DNA of 64,000 nucleotides from DYRB01 sp963709645 (GCA_963709645.1 CAVPXP010000021.1:62001-126000); one strand, 5' to 3'. Shown: positions 28,055 to 38,383, numbered from the stretch's first letter. The notes: generated from the sequence alone by a model not told the origin. A program made the numbers and translations.

Positions 28055-28756
28055 CTAACCCAGCAGCAGCCGGTAACCGGCCCCACGCACCGTGATCAGG
28101 TGGCGGGGCTCGCCCGGGTCGGGCTCGATCTTGCGCCGGAGCTTGGCGATATGGATGTCCACGGTCCGGGTCTCGATGTTGGCCCTCCGTGCGTAGCCCC
28201 AGACCCGGTGCAACAGCTCCTCACGCGGCACCGGGCGTTCGGTGTTGGCCGCCAGGTACTGGAGTACCTCGACCTCTCTCCGGGTTAAGGAGATGGTCTC
28301 TGCGCCGTGCTGCCCGCTCAAGTTCCGAGTGTCGATCGTCAACCCGTCGGGCAGGCGGATCATGGCCAGGTCTTCCTGTACCGGCCGGGCCCGGCGCAGC
28401 ACGGCCTGGACGCGCAGTACCAGTTGAGTCACCGAGAAGGGCTTGGCCACATAGTCGTCCGCGCCCAGGGTCAGGCCGCGGACGATGTCCTCGTCGCTGG
28501 TCTTCGCAGTGAGCATGATGACGGGCTGCTCGGCGTCCTGGGCACGAACCTGGTTGCAGATCTCGAATCCGTCGACCCCCGGGAGCATCACGTCCAGCAG
28601 GAGCAGATCGAAGCCCCCGACTAGTGCCTTGCGCAGCCCCTCGCGCCCGTTCTCTGCCACCTCTACCTCGTAGCCGTGGAAGACGAACAGGTCCGTCAGG
28701 CCGGTGCGGATCGCGGCCTCATCCTCGACGATGAGCAGACGGGTCTTGCGGGGCAT
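28055..28756 (-). CDS. OmpR-family response regulator
   Basis: 233 residues. Receiver: LLIVEDEAAIRTGLTDLF, phospho-Asp in LLLLDVMLPGVDGFE, and the Lys of DDYVAKPFSVTQLVLRV. C-terminal winged helix: ISLTRREVEVLQYLAANTERPVPREEL then RTVDIHIAKLRRKIEPDP and ITVRGAGYRLLL. Transcribed ahead of its cognate kinase with which it is almost contiguous. A GTAAA direct repeat lies about 85-100 bases upstream. Confidence 0.93.
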   Translation of the reverse strand: MPRKTRLLIVEDEAAIRTGLTDLFVFHGYEVEVAENGREGLRKALVGGFDLLLLDVMLPGVDGFEICNQVRAQDAEQPVIMLTAKTSDEDIVRGLTLGADDYVAKPFSVTQLVLRVQAVLRRARPVQEDLAMIRLPDGLTIDTRNLSGQHGAETISLTRREVEVLQYLAANTERPVPREELLHRVWGYARRANIETRTVDIHIAKLRRKIEPDPGEPRHLITVRGAGYRLLLG

Positions 28757-28783
28757 GGCGCAGTGGCTTGTGACTAGGTCCTG

Positions 28784-28800
28784 GGTCCGCCCGGCGGACC
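28784..28800. promoter_or_regulatory. Perfect inverted repeat upstream of the regulator gene
   Basis: GGTCCGCC-C-GGCGGACC, a 17-base perfect palindrome 28 bases upstream of the regulator start and about 110 bases after the end of the TPR gene. It may be an operator, or a hairpin ending the upstream operon; no T-tract follows on the minus strand. Confidence 0.35.
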
Positions 28801-28840
28801 GGACGCCTGCAAAGCCTACCAGTTATCCCCCAGGCGGTCG

Positions 28841-28856
28841 GTAAATTCCTTGTAAA
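28841..28856 (+). promoter_or_regulatory. GTAAA direct repeat, possible regulator box
   Basis: GTAAA-N6-GTAAA (plus-strand reading), an 11-base period as expected for dimers of OmpR-family regulators; the CpxR box is a known example of GTAAA repeats. It lies 85-100 bases upstream of the regulator/kinase pair, so autoregulation is an attractive guess. Confidence 0.35.
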
Positions 28857-28913
28857 ACCAAGTCCTGGTTCGCCCGGCGCAGGTTCTGCCCGGGGCCCAG
28901 GTGCACAACTCCC

Positions 28914-30758
28914 TCATTGGCTGTTCCATTGGGCACTATCCGCCGTTCCAGCCGCGCGATCTCGGGTCGCGCGCATCGGCCGCGCTGCTCCGCTCAACAA
29001 CCTGCGCCTAATAGGCGGCTCTGGTCGGATACTCTTGAATCGGCCCTCGCGCTGGTAGGGGCGGGGGAAAAAGACTGGGTCTTGTTCCGGCCAAGGGGTT
29101 CGGCAGGGCATGCCGGCCTGGTATAGGGTCAGGTTCGCCTGGAGCCGCGGCAGGTCACCGTAGCGACCAGCGGCGGCAGTGGCCGTCACGGCATTCTGTT
29201 GCAAAGCAGCGGCGCCCGCCGGGTCGCCCGCCTCCGCCTGGGCCATGGCCAGGGTCTCGGCATTGTCCAGCGTGTTGGCCTGGTCGAACAGGCCCTGGGC
29301 CAGGCCCAAGGCGCGGGGACCATCGCGTACGGTCGGCTGTGGGCTGGCGGCGAGGAGGCGCGCGAGCGCGACGCCCAGGGTGGCATCGTCGGGATGATCG
29401 GCCAGGGCGGATTCCAGCATCGCGCGGGCCTCAGCGTGGCGCTCTGGCCCGAGGCGCACCAGCGCTATGGCTTGCATCAGTGCCGCGGGGGTGTCCTGGG
29501 GGACTGCTGCGTAGGCCGCGGCATAGTGCCCGGCGGCCGCCTGATAGTCCCCGTGGCGCATTGAGGCGTTACCCAACGCGTGGTGGGCCCCACCGTGCGG
29601 CGGGTCCGTCTCCAGGACCCGGCGATAGTGGTCTAGCGCGCTGTTCTCGTCACCCTGCTCCTCCAACAGGGCTCCCATCAGAAAGAGGCCTAGGGCGTGA
29701 TGGGGGTCGCGCGTCAAAGCATCTCGCAATTGGTCAGCGGCCCCCTGGGCGTTGCCGGCCAGGTACAGGGCCCGGGCAAGGGTGACCCGGGCATTGACGT
29801 TGTCGGGCTCGATTTCCAATGCATCACGAAAGGCGGCGACGGCGACATCGTAGTGACCGTCGCGCAGGGCCTCGATACCCCGGTAGTGGAAGGTGCGGGC
29901 CCCGCTCAGGAGTTGGGCCAAGTCATCCACCATCGGGTCGCGGACACGCGGCTCCCCATCGCCGCGCTGCGCCAGCTGGGCCCGGGCCTGGTCAACCTTG
30001 CCCAAGGCGCGGTAGGCCATGGCGAGGGAATAGTGGATCTGACTCGCATCCGGGTCCGCGGCTAACGCCTTCTCGAACAGGGTAATGGCCACGGCGGGGT
30101 CGCGGTTGGCCTGCGCCGCACGCCCCAGACCGTACAGCGCGGCCCCGCGCAGCCCGGGGACATCCGCAGCGGCGGTAAGCAGCGGGGTCGCATCGTTCAG
30201 CCGGTTTAGGTCCAGATAGGTCAGCCCCAGGCGGAGCTGCGCGGGACCAAGGTCCGGGTCCAGCCGCAGGGCACGCCCATAGGCCGCGGCCGCCAGTTCG
30301 GGCTGGGCATCCTGCTGGTAGCGGTAGCCGAGATAATAGGGCCAGCGGGGGTCGCGCGGGTCCAAACGCTCGGCGTTGGCGTAACATGTTTCGGCTGCCA
30401 CCCACAGCTTGTGGGCCAGATAGTACCCACCGGTCTGAGCGTAGGCAGCGGCCAGGTCCCTGTCCGGGACCCCGGGCGGGGCCTCGGCCTGCGCCAAAGT
30501 CTGAGCAAGATTGGTGCGGGCCTCCCCCAGGTGTTGGCGTACCACCGCTTCGGCGCGCGAAAGATCCGGGGCCGGGATGGGCTCCAGGGTGACGGGGCCC
30601 GCGTCGGCATGGAGCGTGACCGGGACGGCTAGGGGATCGTCGTCGGCCAGCGCGCTGCCCATGCTGATCGCCAGGGCGAAGGCCGCGAGGACCCGGCGCC
30701 CCGAGCCCAGTCGACGCCGGGCTCCCGTCAGTCTCGGGTCGTGGTATCCAGTGCTCAT
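28914..30758 (-). CDS. Secreted TPR-repeat protein
   Basis: 614 residues. The N terminus has a basic segment and a hydrophobic core ending in GSALADDD (signal peptide about 1-40), so the protein is exported. About ten TPR-like units follow (examples WPYYLGYRYQQDAQPELAAAAYGRAL, IHYSLAMAYRALGKVDQA, NARVTLARALYLAGNAQGA). The start at 30758 overlaps the stop of the upstream UnbV gene by 4 bases. It is the last gene of a four-gene coupled set with the cytochrome and two UnbV proteins. The role is unknown; a periplasmic scaffold or assembly factor is plausible. The last ~45 residues are arginine-rich and may not be structured. Confidence 0.85.
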   Translation of the reverse strand: MSTGYHDPRLTGARRRLGSGRRVLAAFALAISMGSALADDDPLAVPVTLHADAGPVTLEPIPAPDLSRAEAVVRQHLGEARTNLAQTLAQAEAPPGVPDRDLAAAYAQTGGYYLAHKLWVAAETCYANAERLDPRDPRWPYYLGYRYQQDAQPELAAAAYGRALRLDPDLGPAQLRLGLTYLDLNRLNDATPLLTAAADVPGLRGAALYGLGRAAQANRDPAVAITLFEKALAADPDASQIHYSLAMAYRALGKVDQARAQLAQRGDGEPRVRDPMVDDLAQLLSGARTFHYRGIEALRDGHYDVAVAAFRDALEIEPDNVNARVTLARALYLAGNAQGAADQLRDALTRDPHHALGLFLMGALLEEQGDENSALDHYRRVLETDPPHGGAHHALGNASMRHGDYQAAAGHYAAAYAAVPQDTPAALMQAIALVRLGPERHAEARAMLESALADHPDDATLGVALARLLAASPQPTVRDGPRALGLAQGLFDQANTLDNAETLAMAQAEAGDPAGAAALQQNAVTATAAAGRYGDLPRLQANLTLYQAGMPCRTPWPEQDPVFFPRPYQREGRFKSIRPEPPIRRRLLSGAARPMRATRDRAAGTADSAQWNSQ

Positions 30759-32490
30759 GGTCCTGCCTCCGGTTGCCCCTGCCCCTCGTGTAGCTCGGTG
30801 TAGCGGCCTAGGGACGGGGCGGGGAAGGACTCCCTCCGCCCGCTTGGCCAGCGCACAGTCACGCCGGTGACCTTGGGCTGGTTTCCGAGCCCGACCAGCA
30901 GTCGTGGGTCGCGGGCACTTGCATAGCTCCCGTCGACATGGACCCGCCGCCACAGGGACGAGGCCCCTTCGCGGCGGATCTCCACCCAGGCACCCAGGGC
31001 GTCCCTGCCTTGCGTGGCGATCAGCCTCAATCCGAGCCAGGGCTTGCGATTGCCGACCTGATTGACCGGCAACCGCGCCGGCCCGTTGTTGTTGACCACG
31101 ACCAGGTCTGTGTCGCCGTCGTTGTCGATATCGCCGAAGGCGACGCCCCGGCTGACCTCCGAGAGCCCAAACAGGGTCCCCGAGTCCGCCGAGACGTCCA
31201 CGAAGCGCCCGTCTCCCTGATTGGCGAAAATCTGGTTCGGCTGATGCAGCGGGTAGGGGTCGGATGCCTTGACCAGGCTCAGGATGATGTTGACGGCCCC
31301 GTTGGCCACGTAGATGTCCAGGTCGCCGTCGTTGTCGTAATCGAGGAATCCGGTGCCGAAGGCAGTCATGGCCTTGCTTGGGCCGCCCAGGCCGCTGGCG
31401 GCGGTGCGGTCCTCGAACCACCCCTGGCCGTCGTTCATGTACAGGGTGTTGGTCTCCCCGGTCAGATGGGTCATGAAGAGGTCGTCGTCGCCGTCGTCGT
31501 CCAGGTCCCCGGCGTCCACCCCCATGCTCGCCTCGGCCATCCCGGCGGTGTTCACCGCCGTGCCCGAGATGAGGCCGTCGTCGCGGAAGGTCCCGTCGTG
31601 CTGGTTGATCCAGAGGAGGTTGGCCATGCCGTCGTTGGCGACATAGATATCCGGCCAGCCGTCGCCGTTGAAGTCCGCCGTCACCACCCCGAGCCCGGTT
31701 CCCTTGGCCTGGCCGATGCGGCTCTTGCCGAGACGTCCGCGAAGGTGCCGTCGCCGTTGTTGTGGAACAGGCGATCCGGCAGCGGCTCATAGACTTTGGG
31801 GGAGCAGTAGTCGCGGGCGCTGCTGGGCGCGTAGCAGGGCTTGTTCGTGGCGGTGGTGAAGTCGACGTACTCGGCCACGTAGAGATCGAGCCAGCCGTCG
31901 CGGTCGTAGTCGACGAAGGCGGCGCTGATGGCCAGCCGCGACTCGCCGACCCCTGCCGTGGCGGTAGCCTCGGTGAAGGTCCCGTCGCCGTTGTTGTGCC
32001 AGAACGTATTGCCGCCCATGTTGGTCAGGAACAGGTCGATGTGTCCGTCGTTGTCGTAGTCTCCGGCGGTCACACCCATGCCGTAGCCGTCCGCCTGGAG
32101 CCCGCTGGCTTCGGTGACGTCCGTTAGGTGCAATTGGGGCCGCCCGTCCGGGCCCGCGGTCAGGTCGTTACGGTACAGGACGCCGCGCAGCGGCACCCCG
32201 GCCTTCGGCGGAAACTGGGCGTCGGCCAGGGTCTTGCCCTCTCCCAGCGTGCGGCCCTGGACCAGGTAGACGTCCAGGTCGCCGTCGTTGTCGTAGTCGA
32301 AGAGGGCCGCCCCGCCCCCTAGGTTCTCCACGAGGTAGAGCTGGTCCGACATGCCGTTGAAGTGGACGAAGTCGAGCCCGGTGGCCTGGCTGCCGTCGAT
32401 GAAGACGTCCTCGGCCGCTGCCGGTGACAACGCCAGCGTGAGCAGCAACCCGACCGCCCACTTGGCCAAACTAGCCTTTCGTCTAGCCAC
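30755..32490 (-). CDS. Secreted FG-GAP / ASPIC-UnbV protein, one frameshift
   Basis: About 577 residues when joined. Signal peptide MARRKASLAKWAVGLLLTLA... ending SPAAAED. The body is a beta-propeller-type array of FG-GAP/VCBS repeats with calcium-binding loops of the DYDNDGDLD / DFNGDGWPD / DIDNDGDTD form (at least eight). The C-terminal ASPIC/UnbV domain (WLGLRLIATQGRDALGAWVEI ... VTGVTVRWPSGRRESFP) makes it CRTAC1-like. The frame breaks near 31727, where one C (minus strand, in TCGGC-AAG) is missing: TFADVSA must continue as KSRIGQAKGTGLGVVTADF. Overlaps both neighbours by 4-8 bases. Confidence 0.85.
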
Positions 32491-34369
32491 CGCTGCCTTC
32501 CCCCTCCACGATCTCGATCAGTCGGTCCACGCTCAAGGGGCCCCAGCTCCTGGCGTGTCCCGTCTGGCCAGCGGATGCTGACCCCATCGACCCGGTCCGC
32601 CGCTCCCCAGGCCGAAGGTCAGGGGCAGCTCGACCTGGGACAGGTAGCTGCGGGTCGGCATCACCTCCCGGGTCTGGGTCTGTCCCCCGGCGCGGACCTC
32701 GACCCGGGCCCCGATGGCGTCGCGGTTGGCGTCCGGGCGAGCGCAACCGCAGGCGCAGCCAGTGGTGCCCCAGGGCCTGGTCGTTGCGCAGCAGGACCGG
32801 GGCCCGCCCGTTCTGGGTGATGAGCAGATCCAGGTCGCCGTCGCCGTCGATGTCGGCGTAGGTCGCGCCACGCCCGACCAGCGGCCGGCCCAGGTCGCCG
32901 GTTGCTCGGCTCACGGCGACGAAGGTTGCCGGGCAGTCCGGCCCGCAGTTCCAGAAGAGCAGGGGCGGCTGGGCATAGTGCTGGCTGGACTGGATCCGGG
33001 CGATCTCGGTCTCCAGGTGGCCGTTGACCTGGAGCAGATCCAGGCGCCCGTCCAGGTCGTAGTCCATGAACAGGGTCCCGAAGGATAGGGCCAGCCGGCT
33101 GGCCGGACCGACCCCCTCCAGGATGGCGTCGTCGGAGAACTGGGGCGGGTCGCCTTCCGGGAGGGGCGGAGACGTAGAGTGAGGTCATCTCGTTGGCGAA
33201 GTTGCCGATGGCCACGGCCAGGGCCGCGTCGTTGCGGTGATGGGCCCAGTCCACCCCCATGGCACCGGTGGCCTGGCCGTTGCGGTCGAAGGCCAGGCCC
33301 CACTCCACCCCGACCTCGGCGAAGCGCCCTTGCCCAGGTTGCGGAAGACGAAGTTCTGCACCGTGTCGTTGGCCACCAGGATGTCGAGGCGGCCGTCGCC
33401 GTCCAGGTCCGTGACGGCCAGGGCCAGCCCCTTGCCCATGGGTTTGCCGGTCGCCGGGTTGGCGACCTGGATGCCCGCCTGCGCTGAGACGTCGGCGAAG
33501 GTCCCGTCACCCTGGTTGCGGTAGAGGACGGAATTCGCCCCGCCATAGCCGGTGGGGGGGCCGTAGGCCCGGCCGATCCCGGTGAGTTGGAAGTCCACCT
33601 CCAGGTCGATGGCCTGCGACCAGCGGACATACCGGGTGACGAAGAGGTCCAGGTCGCCGTCGCCGTCGGCGTCGAAGAAGGCGGCGGCGGTGTTCCAGTC
33701 ATCGGGGCCCCCGGCTACGCCGGCGGTCGCGGTGACGTCCACGAACCGCCCGTGATCATTGCGGTAGAGCCGATTCGCGCCCAGGCCGCTGATGAAGACG
33801 TCCACCCAGCCGTCGCCGTCGTAGTCCCCGACCGCCACGCCCATGCCGTAGAGCGGCTCGGCCAGCCCGGCAGACGCCGTGACGTCGGTGAACCGGCCGT
33901 GACCGTCGTTGGCGTAGAGGGCTGCGGTCGGTCTGGGCGCGCCGGCATTGCGGTCCTCCGGCCAGATGTCGGAGTTGACCAGCAGCAGGTCCTCGTCGCC
34001 GTCGTTGTCGTAGTCGAAGAAGGCGGCCCCGCTGCCCATGGTCTCGGGGAGGAAGCGCCGCCCCCTGGCCCCGTTTTCGTGGACGAAAGTGATACCGGCC
34101 TCGCGGGTGATGTCGGTGAAGGTCACCGGGGGCGGTGCTGCCGCGGCATTGATGGCCTGGATCTCTGGGCGGGCAGGTTCGGCCTCTTGGACCTGGGTGG
34201 GTGCCGGGGCATGAGCGGCTTGCCACCACCAGAGGCCGGCTGCAGCCAGCCCGACAAGGGCGAGGACGACAAGGGACCAACGCCAGGCGCGGGCGATGAC
34301 GGCGTCGTCCTGGATCAGCTCCTCGGGTGCCTGCTCGGGCAGGTCTCGGCGCGGGTCAGTCATGGTCAT
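32483..34369 (-). CDS. Membrane-anchored FG-GAP / ASPIC-UnbV protein, about five frameshifts
   Basis: About 630 residues when pieced together. An N-terminal anchor (RWSLVVLALVGLAAAGLWWWQA, about 29-50) is followed by FTDITREAGITFVHENGARG, FG-GAP loops (DYDNDGDED, DYDGDGWVD, DADGDGDLD, DLDGDGRLD, DYDLDGRLD, DIDGDGDLD) and a C-terminal UnbV domain (ARPDANRDAIGARVEVRAGG ... IRWPDGTRQELGPLS). Frames must be changed near 33330, 33160, 32735, 32610 and 32535; each looks like one missing base in a G/C-rich run, while the protein text continues on both sides. Paralogue of the next gene. Its start overlaps the cytochrome gene's stop; an ATG at 34363 is the alternative. Confidence 0.8.
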
Positions 34370-37290
34370 CCGCCTGGGTTCGGACGTCGGGTCCGGTTGC
34401 TGACAATACCCCCGCCACCGGTGCCCCTAGTCCCCGGGCGGTGGCGGGCAGCGGTTTCAGGTCGTAGATCACCACGGCCTCCGCGGCATGATCTGCCGCT
34501 GGGTGGCTGCGCCTATGCTCCGCCACGGCGAAGTCGGCGGCGTTGTCGTCGGGCTTGTACGTGGCGTGCAGACGGCGGTGCTGCTCGGCGCGCTCCGTCT
34601 CTCCCAGCGCCTGGTAGACCAGGGCGAGGTTGTAGTGGGCGGCCAGGTTCTCCGGGTCCAGGGCCAGGGTCTGCTCGAACCGGCCTACCGCCGCGCGCAG
34701 GAGTCGCTCGCGCTCGGCCTTGCGGGCCTCGCCACGCTTCTGGCGGGCACGCTCGTAGAGGGTCTCGCCCAGGGCGTCCAGGACCCGGTAGTCCTTGGAA
34801 AAGTCGAAGCCGCGCCGGCGGGCTTCGCCGAATCGGGTCCCGAGGATGGCCTCGAAGCCGGCGATGGCCTGGTCCAGATAGCCGTTCTGGTGGTCCACCA
34901 GGGCTCCGATCCAGGTCGCGGTCCAGGGCGGGGCCGGGTGCTCCCCCGGCCGCCCGGCCAAGGGCCACGGCGGCCTCGTGCAGGCGCCCTCTGCCAGGTA
35001 GACCCGCGCCAGGTTCAGCGGCCCGTCGGCCCGCCCCAGCGCCTCGACCCGGGCGAAGGCCTCCTCGGCCTGACGCAACTCGCTGTTGCGCGGCTTGCGC
35101 AGCAGCCCGATGCCGTAGTCGTTCCAGCGCTGCCAGTCGGGGAAGGCGTCGTTCGGCTCCACCGGCTGGGGACCCGCCGAGGGCCGCCCGCGACCGGGAG
35201 GGTCACCCGGTCCTCGGCCAGGGTCAGGATCGGCAGGTCGTTGCGGACGAAGCCGTCCCCCTGAATCTGGCGCATGTAGGTGGTGTCGAACTTGCGGTAG
35301 TGGAGCCGTGCCGTCGACGGTGACGGGCCCGGCCAACTCCTGCGGGACCCGCAGCCGATAGTGCACCACGTCCGCCGCGCCCGGCGGGATCTGGTGGTTG
35401 TAGAGCGGGACGAAGATGTCCTCCGCGTTGCGCCGGTCGATGCGGTTGCCCTCGCGGTCGAGCACGTAGGCGTTGACGAAGTGCGACCAGGGGTCGACGG
35501 ACCCGTCCGCCGGGTCCAGGGCCCCGCTGCGGCCGATGACCTCGCCGCTGCGTGGCGGTCACCTCGAGCCAGACCTCGTTCGAGTCGGCGGTGCCCTGGG
35601 TGAAGAGGTGGCCCATCTTGAGGGTGCGGACCACCGTCTCCAGCAGGTACTCTCGGCCCGGCACCAGGGCCGGCAGCTCCGGGCGCAGCGGGGCCATCAG
35701 CTCGCCGTCGATCTCGCCCCCTTCGCGCAGGCCGAAGAGGTCGACCCGCATCACGCCCTGGTTGAAGTCGCGATGCCTGGCGGTCACCCAATCCTCGTCC
35801 CTCCCGGCTCCTGCCTCCGGGACGTTAGCCCATCCTCGGGCTCGGCAGCCCCGCCAGCTCGGGACCGCCGTGTTGGCGGAGGGGAACAGGTGGTCGTGCA
35901 CCGTCAGCTCGCCCGCCGGGGTCGTAGCGCCGCGCCCCGAAGTCCTCCGACGGCAGCAGCGGCATGTGGCAGCCGTTGCAGTTGGGCTCGGCCTTCTCCG
36001 GGTAGTAGAAGCTCGCCACGCCGTGGCCCGAGACGCCGCACAGCAAGTAAGCTGTCGTAGTGGTTCTGGCCGCGCAGCCACTTGTAGTCGTTGAGCTCCT
36101 CGGGGAGGTGGACCTTGTGGCAGGTGCCGCAGAACTCGGCCGCCTGGTGCAGCGGCTTGAGGAAGGTCTTCTTGTGGAACTCCGGCTTGGCCTTGACGAG
36201 CTGGCGGTTGACCCACTGGAGCAGCGGGCTCTCGCTGAAGGCGAAGGGGTAGTGCATGCGGCTCCTCGATGGTGTAGTCCGCGTTGCCGCGGGGCTGTTG
36301 ACGTGGGTGATGGCGTGGCACGCGGTGCAGGTGATGCCGGCCTGGGCGGTCGGGTCGTTGACGTCGTCGAACTGCGGATCGTCGAAGGCGCCGCTGAAGA
36401 AGGGCACCGGGTCGTGACAGCCGGCGCAGAAGCGCGGCCGCCTGCACGTTGCCGTCGCGCTCCAGGGCGACCCGCGGGTCTTGCGCACGGAGAAGAGGTA
36501 GGCGGGATTGTTGAACGAGGAGAAGCCGGTGGACGCTGTGGGACCACTGGTCGTGGACGTCCTCGTGGCACTCCTGGCAGTAGTCGTCCATCATCAGGGT
36601 CTTGGCGGGGATGAAGTCGCCGCTCGCGGTGCGGGCGAGCGACGGGAAGAAGTACTGCTCCCCGGAGGCCGGTCCCGCCACGTTCCAGGCCCGCGGGTCC
36701 TGCGCCTGGACCAGGACCATGGCCGCCGCCGCGAGCCCCGCCAGACCGGCGATGGCCAGCCCAGCCCTCCAGCGGATGGCCTTGCCCGCCAGGCGGTGCA
36801 GGACGAAGAGCCAGGCACACAGCAGGGGCGCCGCCACGTGGGCCCAGTAGGCGACGCCCCGCACCGCCGGGTCGCGGATCTCGAAGACCCCCAGGCGCAG
36901 CAGCAGGACCCCGCTCACCAGCACCACCAGCCCGGCGCCGAACAGGGCGAGCCCGCCTTGACGGCCCGCCGGTTGCGGTCGCGGCCAGGCGCGCTTGAGG
37001 TGGATGGTCCCGAAGACCAGGAAGGGGACGACCAACAGGAGCCCCAGGCCCAGGTGGGCCAGGAACATGATTTGGTAGAACCAGTCCTGGTAGGTCTGGC
37101 CGCGGTACCACTCCAGCAGGGTCACCCCGCCCAGGTAGGCGGAGTTGGCCGCCAGGAGGGAGAACAGGACCAGGACCAGGAGCAGGAGCGGCCGGAGCCT
37201 GGGGCCGACCACCTGGACGAAGGGGCGGCGCGGCCGGGGCGATGTTGGGACCGCGTCTTGGGTGACGTCTTGGGGGCTTGGGACCTTCAT
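34356..37290 (-). CDS. Pentahaem membrane cytochrome c with C-terminal TPR, many frameshifts
   Basis: A single ~970-residue gene recovered from pieces in all three frames. N terminus: about five membrane helices within residues 25-180 with several helix histidines (FLAHLGLG, TIHLKR, YWAHVAA, VLHRLAG) that could bind haem b. Then a periplasmic domain with five CXXCH sites: CQECH (36565-36579), CAGCH (36414-36428), CTACH (36315-36329), CGTCH (36117-36131), CNGCH (35966-35980), plus HSVHR-FSSFNNPAY and SGHGVASFYYP motifs. After a beta-rich section (RNDLPILTLAED) the C terminus has TPR-like helices (LAAHYNLALVYQALGETERAEQH). ATG 37290 preferred over GTG 37320. Likely an electron carrier; donor and acceptor unknown. 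Confidence 0.8.
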
Positions 37291-37371
37291 CTGCAGGACG
37301 CCTATGCCGCCAGGGTTCACCCTATACTTTACCAGGAAGTCGCGCCCTCGGGGGCCGCCCGCCTTTGGCCA

Positions 37372-38292
37372 TCAGGACATGAGCTTGCCCAGCGATACCA
37401 GGCCCAGGACCAGGGTCAGGATACCAACCCCGGCACGCAGCCAAGTCTCCGGGAGGCGGCGTACCGTCACCGTGGCCCAGGGGACCGAGAGCAGGGCGCC
37501 CGCGGCCAGGGGCAGGGTCAGACCCCAGTCCGGGGCGCCCTTCACGGCAAGGTAGGCGCCGAATCCCACCAGGCAGGTCAGGGCCTCGGCCAGGGACGTG
37601 ATCGCCACGGCATGGCGCGCGGGGACCCCGGAGACGACCTGCCCGGCGGTCACCAGGGGACCGTAGCCCCCGCCGCTCAGGCCCTTGTTGAAGGCCGCGA
37701 CCAAGCCGACGGCGACGATGCCACCGGCGCGGTAGCGGAAGCGCCGGCGCGCCGTGACCAGGGTCAGGGCACCCATGGCCAGGACGATGGCGACGATGAC
37801 GTAGCCGAACCAGGGACCGCTGAGCCGTACCGCGAGGAGTACCGCGGCCAAGGCGCCGACTCCGCTCAGCGCGCTCAGCAGAACGAGCGTGCGGCGGGCA
37901 CGGGCGTCCCCCAGCAGGTCCACGTTGCCGTCGCGGTGGTGCAGCAGGCCGGCGGCCAGGCCGGTGAGCAGCTCCGAGAACAGTACCGCCGGGACGATGC
38001 TCATCGGCGCAAAGCCCGCGATCAGAAGGAGCGGGGTCAGGGTGGTGCCGTAGCCCATGCCCAGGCTGGAGTCCATGTACTCGCAGACGAAGGCCGCGAG
38101 CAGCACGGCCGCCAAGGCGGTCGTCGAGAGCGCCGAGGACACCCCACCCGGCCCGCCAACGGGCGCGGCCAACCACAGCCCCTGGCTGAGCACGACGATC
38201 AGAGCCAGGGTAAGGAATGCCAGCCATAGATACAGGCGGCGGCGGTGCGAGGCATAGAAGCTGGCGGCGGCGAGCGTGGCGGAGCGGACCAT
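37372..38292 (-). CDS. TauE/SafE family permease
   Basis: 306 residues from the ATG at 38292 (an ATG at 38319 is possible). Multi-helix membrane protein of the sulfite exporter TauE/SafE group: GMGYGTTLTPLLLIAGFAP, FSELLTGLAAGLLHH, NKGLSGGGYGPLVTAGQ, the last two being the duplicated family motif. Members move sulfite, sulfonates or other small anions; the substrate here is unknown. It ends 81 bases before the cytochrome ATG on the same strand and is probably co-transcribed with it. A candidate sigma54 promoter lies upstream. Confidence 0.88.
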   Translation of the reverse strand: MVRSATLAAASFYASHRRRLYLWLAFLTLALIVVLSQGLWLAAPVGGPGGVSSALSTTALAAVLLAAFVCEYMDSSLGMGYGTTLTPLLLIAGFAPMSIVPAVLFSELLTGLAAGLLHHRDGNVDLLGDARARRTLVLLSALSGVGALAAVLLAVRLSGPWFGYVIVAIVLAMGALTLVTARRRFRYRAGGIVAVGLVAAFNKGLSGGGYGPLVTAGQVVSGVPARHAVAITSLAEALTCLVGFGAYLAVKGAPDWGLTLPLAAGALLSVPWATVTVRRLPETWLRAGVGILTLVLGLVSLGKLMS

Positions 38293-38367
38293 GGGGACGG
38301 TTCCTCGGTAACGGGGCATCGCAACCTGTCGGCCCCAAGGGGCGGACGGGTGCTTCACCCTGCACCA

Positions 38368-38383
38368 CACAGATTCCGTGCCA
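38368..38383 (-). promoter_or_regulatory. Candidate sigma54 promoter of the permease operon
   Basis: Minus-strand reading TGGCACG-GAAT-CTGTG: the -24 element matches the consensus fully (TGGCACG) with the correct 10-base step to a -12 element that is GT instead of the usual GC. The predicted start is about 65 bases before the permease ATG. The divergent gene encodes a sigma54 activator, which strengthens the call. Confidence 0.45.

Noticed and set aside
33587..35323. 578-codon plus-strand frame
   Set aside because: Antisense to the UnbV and cytochrome-TPR genes, with extreme Arg/Pro content; the minus strand carries clear domains.
36508..38229. 573-codon plus-strand frame, rich in Q/D/G
   Set aside because: It is antisense to the cytochrome and permease genes; repeated QDQ/EQE words come from the opposite strand of hydrophobic codons.
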